64,000 nt of DNA from Thermatribacter sp048814795 (lineage in GTDB: Bacteria > Atribacterota > Atribacteria > Atribacterales > Thermatribacteraceae): contig CP184673.1 in assembly GCA_048814795.1 (NCBI GenBank), positions 2,046,001 to 2,110,000 on the forward strand. The letters are read 5' to 3'. Below are positions 35,327 through 42,632 of this stretch, piece after piece (position 1 is the stretch's first letter; each line of letters begins with the position of its first letter). A model generated the notes under the pieces. That model saw only the letters and a program-made list of their open reading frames with translations. It was not told where the DNA came from and searched no databases. Both the position numbers and the translations under genes were made by a program.

Positions 35327-36115
35327 CTAAAAAGGTCTAATACAGACAAACATTGGATAATCCTTTCTCCTTACAAGACTTGAATATTCAATCGCAGATT
35401 CTGGAGGTTTATACTTCAATTTTTTGACTTTAAATCCTATCTCTCTCAACAAGTTAATCAAAATATCCAACTTGAAGATGCCACATAAATGACGATCGGC
35501 GTGGATTTCTAAGTTCCCTTTGCGCCGGATCAGATAGATAAAAGTTGCCTCATAACTTGTATCTGAAGGATCAGGATCGTAGAGATTCTCGATAAATGTA
35601 ATCTCGATATCTCCTTTACAGTTAGTGTAAGAAGTAGTTTTATTTTGTTTAAAATCATCTATAGTTTCTTCCACAAAAAACAGAAAAACTCCCCCAGGCT
35701 TTAGGTGTGAAAAGGCTGTGGCAAACATTTCTCGCAAGTCTTCCACCGTAACCATATAGGCGATAGAATCAATGGTCACTACTGCATCAAAAGTGTTTTC
35801 AAGTCGTACTGACCGCATATCACCACTAATGTAGTTAACTTCGGGATTGAGTTGTCTTGCCAACTCTAACATGGCGGCGCTTTTATCAACACCAGTCACC
35901 TGAAAGTACTTTTTGAATATATAGTCGTTGTGTCCACCTCCACAGCCTAAATGTAACAAGGTTTTCGAAGGGATTTTAGAATGTTCTCGAATAATATTAC
36001 AGAATAATTGTGTTTCTTCAAGATAATGTTCTAAGGGAGTTATAATTGGGAAAGCCCACGCCAAGTCGTTATACAATCGTTTTTCATTATTTGATGTGGA
36101 AATTTTTAATTTCAT
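35327..36115 (-). CDS. Cassette 2: class I SAM-dependent methyltransferase
   Basis: 262 residues. Motif I LLHLGCGGGHND (about 53-64), motif II end VTGVDKSAAML, then ISGDMRSVRLENTFDAVVTI and LKPGGVFLFFVEE: a canonical class I methyltransferase fold. The substrate is not evident; the C-terminal half resembles small-molecule methyltransferases more than DNA or rRNA enzymes. ATG 36115 has AGAGAAG upstream. It lies between two attC-like sites with no promoter of its own visible, as in integron cassettes. AT-rich compared with the core genome. Confidence 0.88.
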   Translation of the reverse strand: MKLKISTSNNEKRLYNDLAWAFPIITPLEHYLEETQLFCNIIREHSKIPSKTLLHLGCGGGHNDYIFKKYFQVTGVDKSAAMLELARQLNPEVNYISGDMRSVRLENTFDAVVTIDSIAYMVTVEDLREMFATAFSHLKPGGVFLFFVEETIDDFKQNKTTSYTNCKGDIEITFIENLYDPDPSDTSYEATFIYLIRRKGNLEIHADRHLCGIFKLDILINLLREIGFKVKKLKYKPPESAIEYSSLVRRKDYPMFVCIRPF

Positions 36116-36141
36116 ACTTCTTCTCTTAAAAGTCGGGTTTC

Positions 36142-36221
36142 AGATAACGTTTTGCAGATAAAAGAAGTTGCCGAAAGCAATTTGGGGAAATCTTTGATTT
36201 CCCTTTTATCCGCTGTTATAT
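36142..36221 (-). repeat. attC-like recombination site 3
   Basis: 80 bp. On the minus strand: ATATAAC (R''), AGCGGATAAAAG arm, a terminal region with two small hairpins (GGAAATC-AAA-GATTTCC and TTGC/GCAA), returning arm CTTTTATCTGC, AAAACGTTATCT (R'). The R' is the exact complement of the R'' of attC-2 at the other end of cassette 2. Confidence 0.78.
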
Positions 36222-36318
36222 GACCCGGAGGACAAGGTTGCGAAGCAACCGCAGAGTTCCGAACCCCGCCAGAATCTCTTCTTATTTTATTGTTTTTCAT
36301 CTTTGTTTCGTTGTGGAA
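36222..36318 (-). other. Tail of putative cassette 3 with a very stable hairpin
   Basis: Between the flavodoxin stop and attC-3. Contains GGTTGC-GAA-GCAACC (36236-36250), a hairpin with a GAA triloop. No gene. Confidence 0.5.
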
Positions 36319-36792
36319 CTACTTTTTACTCTTAACAATCGCTTTAGCCCAATTGGCAGCCCGCTCCAGCTCTCCCTCTTTCAGCGGCCCCTCTCGTCCC
36401 TTTACGAGGAAACCTTCAGGGGATACTACCAGGTTGCCACCCTTTTTCTTGAGTGCATCCGCGATACGCTTCGCAGCATAGCCACCCAACTTCATAAGCA
36501 GGCGTAGTCCAGTTCTTACCTCACTGGCAGGGATCCTCGTGTCAAAGGCTGCCACATCGATACCTCTGAGAGTGTGCCCAGGAATGTTATCGATAAATGT
36601 TCGTACCAACTTTGTAGGTCTGAAACCCTGAGTCGGAGAACCGACGATGAGAAGGTCAATAGATTCCAATTCGGAAGGATTTACTTCGCCTATACGAAGC
36701 ACCTTAACATCGCCAGTAATAGCGTCGCCGATAGATTTGGCAATTTGCTTTGTGTTTCCATACATTGAATCATATATTATTAAAGTCTTCAT
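36319..36792 (-). CDS. Flavodoxin-family protein
   Basis: 157 residues. FMN-binding P-loop IIYDSMYGNTKQIAKSI (residues about 5-21), the isoalloxazine loops GSPTQGFRPT and DTRIPASEVR, and a C-terminal tail typical of the flavodoxin-like multimeric group (GGNLVVSPEGFLVKGREGP). Probable electron carrier or quinone-reductase-like protein. ATG 36792 follows GAGG by 7 nt. Downstream of, and 11 bp from, a membrane-protein gene, forming a two-gene unit next to the cassette array. Confidence 0.9.
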   Translation of the reverse strand: MKTLIIYDSMYGNTKQIAKSIGDAITGDVKVLRIGEVNPSELESIDLLIVGSPTQGFRPTKLVRTFIDNIPGHTLRGIDVAAFDTRIPASEVRTGLRLLMKLGGYAAKRIADALKKKGGNLVVSPEGFLVKGREGPLKEGELERAANWAKAIVKSKK

Positions 36793-36803
36793 GTAGACAC
36801 CTC

Positions 36804-37604
36804 TCAAGCCTCTTCCAAGTCCAATTTAAGCTTCCGTAGATGCAGAGTGGCCAAGATCAAGAACAGGATTGATAAAATAAGGGATGGTCCCAGTCCCCCA
36901 ATAGTAATAGTCAAATCATAGAGCGGCTTCACCATTTCGCTCACAGCCAAGGAGAATATCAGGGTGAATCCCATAATAAACATGGCGGGAATTAACAGCA
37001 CTCCCAATCCTGCTTTCCTGAGAGCCATGATGCCGATAATCACAAATGCTGGCATGATAAAGCAGAGATCCAGGATGTAGACGGAGTACAGAAACTCAAT
37101 CTTTTCACCAGTTTGGATCAGTGGCAAAAGCTGAATGATCCAGAGAGCATTGAAGACTAGAGCTACAAACAAAGAAAATCCCGCCGATATATTTCGAATC
37201 AGTCTGGACAGTTCCACCTTTTGCAGTATTTCCTGGCGGATGCTTGCAATACCGTAAACTATAGACCAGAAGGAAAGCCCAAATATGGCCAGGTAAAAAT
37301 AGTACAGTACATTATAGACCCGCTCGATGACGTAGATTCCGTACGCATAAAACAAATAGCCGAGGATACCGAGAATCACAATCTGCTTTTTCGAATCCTC
37401 TTTCTTGATTCGAATAGTCAATAATAGAATAATGAAGGATGCCACAATTGTCATCAGGTCTTGCCCGAAAACTGCGGGCATGATGTCAGTGCTTACCACC
37501 TTGCTGTAAATACCGGGATTGAACACCCCGACCAGTGCAGCTATCAGAGACAGCACTGCCGTCAGCCGCCACAGAACCTTGTTCTTACTTGGATTTCGAA
37601 TCAT
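36804..37604 (-). CDS. Predicted polytopic membrane protein, function unknown
   Basis: 266 residues, about eight hydrophobic helices (AVLSLIAALVGVFNPGIY, LMTIVASFIILLLTI, YYFYLAIFGLSFWSIVYGIA, GFSLFVALVFNALWIIQLL). No catalytic motif seen. Likely co-transcribed with the flavodoxin gene. Upstream lies only the tmRNA 3' end and a GC-rich hairpin. It could be accessory DNA that entered with the island; no attC-like site is seen on its upstream side. Confidence 0.75.
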   Translation of the reverse strand: MIRNPSKNKVLWRLTAVLSLIAALVGVFNPGIYSKVVSTDIMPAVFGQDLMTIVASFIILLLTIRIKKEDSKKQIVILGILGYLFYAYGIYVIERVYNVLYYFYLAIFGLSFWSIVYGIASIRQEILQKVELSRLIRNISAGFSLFVALVFNALWIIQLLPLIQTGEKIEFLYSVYILDLCFIMPAFVIIGIMALRKAGLGVLLIPAMFIMGFTLIFSLAVSEMVKPLYDLTITIGGLGPSLILSILFLILATLHLRKLKLDLEEA

Positions 37605-37674
37605 TTCTTGCCTCCATAACCTGCAATAATTTTATTTTTTTCTCTTTCATTTTGATTTCCTCGCAAAACTGCCA

Positions 37675-37709
37675 GCCGAAGCGAGGGGCGAAGCCCCGAG
37701 CGAGGCGGC
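37675..37709 (-). terminator. GC-rich hairpin after ssrA
   Basis: GGGGC-TTC-GCCCC on the minus strand, flanked by GCCG/CGGC, with a TTTT about 8 nt later. Weak terminator candidate for the smpB-ssrA transcript. Confidence 0.4.
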
Positions 37710-37719
37710 TAATTCAATA

Positions 37720-38076
37720 TGGTGGAGGCGGCGGGAATCGAACCCGCGTCCGAGACCTACAGGCCAGAAAAGCCTACGAGCGTAGCCTCAGCTTTCAGCT
37801 TCGCTTGAGGGCCTCCCTGAGGCCGGATGCTCCTCAAGCTATCCCCTTCACTTCTCGTTCCAGGAATTCAGGGAGATTTCCCGGAACCAGCCCGCTTTTT
37901 GACGCTATCTGAGCTTAGCAGGCGATCAGCTCAGAAGCGTGCTGCTTTCAATTAAGCAGCAAGTGCCAGTTCGTTGTTGGCGTTTATTGTTGTTCCACCT
38001 TTTTTACGAGCCCCGGTGGAGACCTCGGCTCGCCTTTCCTAACCCGTCAAGGCCCCGTCGAAACCAAGTCGCCCCC
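37720..38076 (-). ncRNA. ssrA: Transfer-messenger RNA (tmRNA)
   Basis: 5' end GGGGGCGACTTGGTTTCGAC and 3' end GGTTCGATTCCCGCC...CCACCA form the tRNA-like domain; the 7-bp acceptor (GGGGGCG with CGCCTCC) pairs with one G-U. The tag frame reads GCC AAC AAC GAA CTG GCA CTT GCT GCT TAA, giving tag ANNELALAA, at about 37953-37982. Pseudoknot-like pairs follow. The 5' end is 7 bp after the smpB stop. The 3' end borders the accessory island. Confidence 0.97.
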
Positions 38077-38083
38077 TCACTGA

Positions 38084-38530
38084 TCAACGAAACTTTTCCA
38101 GGCGCCGGAGCTTGCGCTCTTCTTCTCGCTCCTGAATTTCTCGGCGTCGATCGTAAATCTTTTTGGGTTTAACCAAGGCTATTTCCACTTTAGCCCGGTT
38201 ACGGTCATTAAAATATATCCGCAAAGGCACAATTGTCAATCCCCGCTGCTCGCTCCAGGAACCCCAGCGCACAATTTCCTTTTTGTGCATAAGGAGCTTG
38301 CGCGGCCTTTTGGGATCATGGTTGAAAATGTTTCCAAAATGGTAAGGAGCAATGTGTAAATTATAAATCCACATTTCTCCGTTCTTAACCCGACAAAAAC
38401 TATCGTTGAGACTCACTGCACGATTGCGCAGGGCTTTTACTTCCGTACCCTGTAACTCTATACCCGCTTCAGCAGTGTCTATAATTTCATAAAAATGACG
38501 GGCCTTTTTGTTCTCAGCTATTAGTTTCAC
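38084..38530 (-). CDS. smpB: SsrA-binding protein SmpB
   Basis: About 148 residues. Binds tmRNA and carries it into stalled ribosomes. Family motifs: KLIAENKKARHFYEI at the start, AGIELQGTEVKALRNRAVSL, PKRPRKLLMHKKEI, and the basic tail KKIYDRRREIQEREEERKL. GTG 38530 is taken as start because it gives the standard N-terminus; the frame stays open to TTG 38554. Directly upstream of ssrA. Confidence 0.95.
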   Translation of the reverse strand: MKLIAENKKARHFYEIIDTAEAGIELQGTEVKALRNRAVSLNDSFCRVKNGEMWIYNLHIAPYHFGNIFNHDPKRPRKLLMHKKEIVRWGSWSEQRGLTIVPLRIYFNDRNRAKVEIALVKPKKIYDRRREIQEREEERKLRRLEKFR

Positions 38531-38615
38531 TTTATATAACCTGCTCCTTTGCAAAAAATTCCTGAATCCACTTTACCAGAAGAGAACCCACTTAAATCTA
38601 AAACCTAACATGTAT

Positions 38616-38621
38616 AATATT
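38616..38621 (+). promoter_or_regulatory. -10 element for the TPR gene
   Basis: TATAAT in an AT-rich stretch, 29 bp before the CTG start candidate. The -35 is poor. Confidence 0.4.
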
Positions 38622-38649
38622 ATATAGCATCAAGAGGAGGTGGCGGGCA

Positions 38650-39576
38650 CTGGAACAAAAAGAAATACCGGAACTGGATGAAGTAAGAAAATGGATCGAA
38701 GAATATGGTAAAAGAGTGGTTAACCTCAAAGACCAGAAAGGTAAAGAAATGGAGATTATAGAATTAAGAGATAGAATAGAAGAGGCACTCTCTTTTTACC
38801 GTGAACGGGGAGCTTTTATAGCCCCCGAAGAAACTCGCCTGGGAAACCTGGATGCCGAGTTTCGCAAGGTAGCCCCACTATTCGTGAAGATGGTAGGAGC
38901 AAAAGCTCTGGAGCAAGAAAGAGTCAAACGCAACCCGCCACGAGACCGCTTTTACTGGTGGATAGATCAAATCCTTCGCCAAGAAAAACGCAAAAAAGTT
39001 AAAAAAGGACTCTCCAGTGTTGCGATAGTGCTTGCAGTCTTGCTAACCCTCTATTTTTTGCTATTTCGTCTGCCACCTGCTGAAGAAAAGTACCTCAATG
39101 CCCTGTATGAAGCCGAGCAACTCATCACCAGCGGAAATCTCCAGGAAGCGCTGGTAAAGTGCGAAGAGGCATTTTCCATCTTTCCCGATCGCCCTACTCC
39201 CTACATAATCGCGGGGTGCATTTCCGAAAAACTTGGTAAACCGGAAGGGGCAAAGACTTACTTCGAACAGGCCCAAAAACTCTACGAGAAAGAAACGGAA
39301 TTTAAACTGGAAAAGGCCACCTGGTATTTCCGCATTGGGATGAAAGAAGCGAGCAAAAAAACCCTGGGAGAAATACTGAAAGAAGATCCTGAAAATGTTT
39401 ACGCACTAAATCTTTTGGGGGCAATTTACGAAGAAGAAAATAAGATAGTTGAAGCCCTAAAAGCTTACCAGAAAGTGCTCGAGCTTGCTGAAAAAAAGGG
39501 ACTCGATACTTTAATCCCGGTAACCAAGACCAAAATCGCCATGCTCCAGCTCAAATTGCCTCTCAGTGTTCCTTAA
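38650..39576 (+). CDS. Single-pass membrane TPR protein, probably starting at CTG
   Basis: About 308 residues from CTG 38650. Cytoplasmic N-terminal helical region, one membrane helix (SVAIVLAVLLTLYFLLFRL), then about four TPR-like repeats (ALYEAEQLITSGNLQEALVK, TPYIIAGCISEKLGKPEGAK, VYALNLLGAIYEEENKIVEA). Probably a protein-interaction scaffold at the membrane. AGGAGG lies 9 nt before CTG 38650, and the frame is open and coding-like from there. The next ordinary start, GTG 38716, has no good ribosome site. Partner unknown. Confidence 0.75.
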   Translation: MEQKEIPELDEVRKWIEEYGKRVVNLKDQKGKEMEIIELRDRIEEALSFYRERGAFIAPEETRLGNLDAEFRKVAPLFVKMVGAKALEQERVKRNPPRDRFYWWIDQILRQEKRKKVKKGLSSVAIVLAVLLTLYFLLFRLPPAEEKYLNALYEAEQLITSGNLQEALVKCEEAFSIFPDRPTPYIIAGCISEKLGKPEGAKTYFEQAQKLYEKETEFKLEKATWYFRIGMKEASKKTLGEILKEDPENVYALNLLGAIYEEENKIVEALKAYQKVLELAEKKGLDTLIPVTKTKIAMLQLKLPLSVP

Positions 39577-39968
39577 ACATTTTCTTTGGATGATACCGAG
39601 CGAGTGGCTAAAAGGTCAATATCCTCCCCAAGGAGATTGGAAGCCACTACTTCTCCCGCTTTAACTGGAGCTTCTACTTCGATGCTTTTTAAAAACTCCA
39701 TGAGAGCAAGAATTTTCTCCTTTGGAAAAGGCCGAGAGGTTTTAACTGGCAAGCGGCGCAACTTGCCATTTTTTAACCTAACCGTAGTGGTAACCACTCG
39801 ACGAGGACAAGAAACTTCAGTAATTGCATATTCTTTTCCTCGAGAACAAGCACCTTTGACCTGCCAGGAACCATCAGCTTTTTCCATAACCTCCAGGGAA
39901 CAACCTCGAGGACAAACTATGCAAATTAGCTTATGATAATCCCCGGATCTCTTCTCCAGCAATTTCAA
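39573..39968 (-). CDS. DUF1667 protein of glycerol-3-phosphate oxidation operon
   Basis: 131 residues. Cysteine cluster at the N-terminus (CIVCPRGCSLEV, GACSRGKEYA, SCPRRVVTTT), the DUF1667 pattern and probably a metal or Fe-S site. In many bacteria this protein follows the two FAD enzymes of the same kind as here and may act as their third subunit. TTG 39968 has GGAGGAG about 9-11 nt upstream and overlaps the previous gene by 38 bp. Convergent with the TPR gene, 4-bp overlap at the ends. Confidence 0.88.
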   Translation of the reverse strand: MKLLEKRSGDYHKLICIVCPRGCSLEVMEKADGSWQVKGACSRGKEYAITEVSCPRRVVTTTVRLKNGKLRRLPVKTSRPFPKEKILALMEFLKSIEVEAPVKAGEVVASNLLGEDIDLLATRSVSSKENV

Positions 39969-41187
39969 TTTTCACTTCTCCTCCTTCCTTAGGCCAGGGA
40001 ATTTGCCCTGTCTCCAAACGCAACATTTCACTGGGACGACATACTGAAACCGGAAAAGTAAAAAATACCTCGTCTTTCAAAGAAAATTGCAAGCGAGCCT
40101 TATTAAAGGCTTTACGAGTACGAATAAAAAGCATTCCTTGTTGGGGATTACACAAGTAATGAGGTAAGACGATTCCTATCCCCTCGCCAGGTGTCAGTCG
40201 AAAACGGGGGGTAAGCTTTCCACCTTCCTTCCAGTGTTTCCCTACCATTTCGCCAGCTATGGTTACGTAATCAACCAGGTCAAAAACTGCTACCACATTC
40301 CCACAAGCAAAAAAACCTTCGCACACAGTTGCGAATCGTTCATCGACATAAGGACCACCAGTACGCTCACAGAGGGGTATGCCCGCCTGACGGGAAAGTT
40401 CGTTTTCAGGAACTAAGCCCACTGAAAGAAGCACTGTATCACAAGGAATGGTCTTTTCAGTACCTTGCTTAAATCTTCCCTGTTCATCAACTTCGCACAC
40501 CACTACTCCTTCCACTCTTTGCTCACCGTATATCAAAGATACCGCGTGGGAAAGTAAAAGAGGTATGTTGAAATCCAGGAGGCACTGCACGTAATTCCTA
40601 ATCAATCCACTCAGGGTGGGTTTGATTTCAATCACCGCTTCCACTTTTGCTCCCTCTAAGGTCAATCTCCTGGCCATGATCAAACCTATGTCTCCGGAGC
40701 CAACAATGACAAACCTCCTCCCTGGAAGATATCCCTCTACATTAACAAGATACTGAGCAAGGCCTGCGGTAAAAACTCCCGCAGGACGACTCCCCGGTAT
40801 TTTAACCATACCTCGAGTTCGCTCCCGACAACCCATGCTCAAAAAAACTGAACGAGCCCTAAACTCAAAAACTCCACCTCTTTGTACCGCAGTAACTTTC
40901 CTATTCGGAGCAAGACGTAGAACTGGAGTTTCCAGCAAAACTTCCACACCTGTCCGCTGCAAAGCTCGGATGAAACGCTCAGCATATTCAGGACCAGTGA
41001 GTTCTTCGCCAAACTTATGTAAACCAAAGCCAGAATGAATGCACTGATTCAAAATCCCTCCTAATTCCTCTCCCCGCTCCAGGAGAAAAACTCTTTTAGC
41101 CCCGTTTTCCCAGGCAGAAAGGGCCGCTGCCATTCCAGCCGGTCCTCCTCCAACAATCACCACATCTGCATCAAAACATTTAGGCAG
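39931..41187 (-). CDS. NAD(P)/FAD-dependent oxidoreductase (GlpA-associated), probably CTG start
   Basis: About 418 residues. FAD motif VVIVGGGPAGMAAALSAWE, NAD motif VIVGSGDIGLIMARRL, redox segment GILNQCIHSGFG (single Cys, so not a classical disulfide enzyme) and FACGNVVAVFDLVDYV. Probably takes electrons from the GlpA-like dehydrogenase to NAD or a carrier. AAGGAGG lies 9 nt before CTG 41187; the first ordinary start, GTG 41163, is 33 nt from the ribosome site and would trim the N-terminal strand before the GGGPAG motif. Overlaps the upstream gene's end by 8 bp. Confidence 0.88.
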   Translation of the reverse strand: MPKCFDADVVIVGGGPAGMAAALSAWENGAKRVFLLERGEELGGILNQCIHSGFGLHKFGEELTGPEYAERFIRALQRTGVEVLLETPVLRLAPNRKVTAVQRGGVFEFRARSVFLSMGCRERTRGMVKIPGSRPAGVFTAGLAQYLVNVEGYLPGRRFVIVGSGDIGLIMARRLTLEGAKVEAVIEIKPTLSGLIRNYVQCLLDFNIPLLLSHAVSLIYGEQRVEGVVVCEVDEQGRFKQGTEKTIPCDTVLLSVGLVPENELSRQAGIPLCERTGGPYVDERFATVCEGFFACGNVVAVFDLVDYVTIAGEMVGKHWKEGGKLTPRFRLTPGEGIGIVLPHYLCNPQQGMLFIRTRKAFNKARLQFSLKDEVFFTFPVSVCRPSEMLRLETGQIPWPKEGGEVKIEIAGEEIRGLS

Positions 41188-42619
41188 AGGACTTCACCTC
41201 CTTGGTCTCTCCCGCCAGAAGCCAGGAATGCTTCCCAGACTTAACCAAGCTCCGGTAATCAACCCCTAACACTTCCATCATTATTCTGGGAAGATGCATT
41301 CCACAGAAGCTCCCTTGGCAACGCCCAGCCTGAGTACGAATCCTGCGTTTTAAGCCATCCATAGTACAAGCTCCTGGAGAGGAAAGAAGGGCATGCTTCA
41401 CTTCCGCCAGGGTCACTTCCTCGCAACGACAAACGATTTTTCCCCAATCAGGGTCCTGAGCAATAAGCTGTTCCCTTTCCTGGTCACCGAGTTCTGAAAA
41501 AACTGGAAAGGGCTCTCTGTACCTAAAGTCCTTTTTCTCAACCATACCAAGCCCTCGTGAACGAAGCAAATCTCCCACGTATTCTGCAATACCAAAGCAG
41601 GAAGTCAAACCCGGTGATTCTATTCCACACAGGTGCAAAACTCCTGGAAAACGCTGTGAAAAAAATACATGAAAATCGCGATCGGGAAGTGTGGGGCGCA
41701 AACCAGAAAAGTGAGTAATACTGGCTTCCAAAGGAAGCGAAGGCACCAGTCGACAGGCACCCCGGGCAACTTCCTCCAGACCCTGAAGGGTAGTTTCCGT
41801 GGTATCAGCCTCCTCAAAGTTGGGACCGGCGAGAATATTCCCCTCAGGAGTGGGCGCCACCAGAATTCCCTTGCTTTCTGGAGAAGGTACCGGGTAAATA
41901 ACTTGCCTTACATAACCGGCAAACATTTTGTCCAACACAAAATATTGTCCCCGATAAGCTTTGATTGGCTCTATTTTATCTCCGCAAAGCTGAGCCAGCC
42001 AAGAAGAAGAAAGACCAGCACAGTTTACCACAAAGTAAGCTCTGTAGACGTTATTACCGGCACGAAGCAATATTTTTTTGCCCTCCTCCTCGAAGGAGGA
42101 AACTTCAGCATCAAAGACAAATTCAACACCATTTTGAAAAGCAGTTTCAGCAAGAGCTATGGTTAGCCTGAAAGGCGAGACAACCCGAGTTTCAGGATCA
42201 TAAAAAGCTGCATACACTTTATCGCTGAGCTGGGGTTCAAGGCTTTTTGCACAAGATGGAGCAATAATCTCTCCCGAGGCTCCACTTCTTGTTTTAAGAA
42301 GCCGTAAATAAGCCTCTTCCTCTTTCGAAAAAGCCACAGTAAGAGCTCCACAGCGCAAAGAGGAAATCCCTATCTCCTTCTCGGCCTCCTCCAAAAGAGA
42401 AAGGGAACGCAGGTGAAGTTCACCTTTTAAGGTAGAAGGAGTATAGTAGCTTCGAGCATGGAGAATGCCAGTGTTGGCCTTGCTAACCCCACAACATACA
42501 TCCAGCTCTTTCTCAAGCAAAAGCACTTGCAAATCAAAATGCGATAAATACCAGGCTACCGCACACCCCACTACACCTCCGCCGACGATTATTACATCGT
42601 AGCTTTCATCCACTGGCAA
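41180..42619 (-). CDS. GlpA-like FAD-dependent glycerol-3-phosphate dehydrogenase with [2Fe-2S] domain
   Basis: 479 residues. FAD motif DVIIVGGGVVGCAVAWYLS, DAO-type oxidoreductase body (SKANTGILHARSYY, NCAGLSSSWLAQLCG), and a C-terminal BFD-like iron-sulfur domain (CRCEEVTLAE, GRCQGSFCGMHLP). With GlpP as first gene the substrate is most likely sn-glycerol-3-phosphate; 2-hydroxyglutarate-type oxidases share this fold. TTG 42619 follows GGAGG by 5 nt. Operon order glpP, this gene, FAD/NAD partner, DUF1667. Confidence 0.88.
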   Translation of the reverse strand: MPVDESYDVIIVGGGVVGCAVAWYLSHFDLQVLLLEKELDVCCGVSKANTGILHARSYYTPSTLKGELHLRSLSLLEEAEKEIGISSLRCGALTVAFSKEEEAYLRLLKTRSGASGEIIAPSCAKSLEPQLSDKVYAAFYDPETRVVSPFRLTIALAETAFQNGVEFVFDAEVSSFEEEGKKILLRAGNNVYRAYFVVNCAGLSSSWLAQLCGDKIEPIKAYRGQYFVLDKMFAGYVRQVIYPVPSPESKGILVAPTPEGNILAGPNFEEADTTETTLQGLEEVARGACRLVPSLPLEASITHFSGLRPTLPDRDFHVFFSQRFPGVLHLCGIESPGLTSCFGIAEYVGDLLRSRGLGMVEKKDFRYREPFPVFSELGDQEREQLIAQDPDWGKIVCRCEEVTLAEVKHALLSSPGACTMDGLKRRIRTQAGRCQGSFCGMHLPRIMMEVLGVDYRSLVKSGKHSWLLAGETKEVKSSA

Positions 42620-42632
42620 AGCTACCTCCTAA

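Noticed and set aside
36112..36300. 62-codon minus-strand frame across attC-3
   Set aside because: It is a chance reading of the recombination site and hairpins, with no ribosome site.
36804..37604. Flavodoxin/membrane pair as a further complete cassette
   Set aside because: No attC-like half-site complementary to the ATATAAC end of attC-3 was found upstream, so cassette status is unproven.
34400..37720. CRISPR array in the repeat-rich accessory region
   Set aside because: Repeats are three long, diverged palindromes separated by genes, not short regular repeats with spacers.
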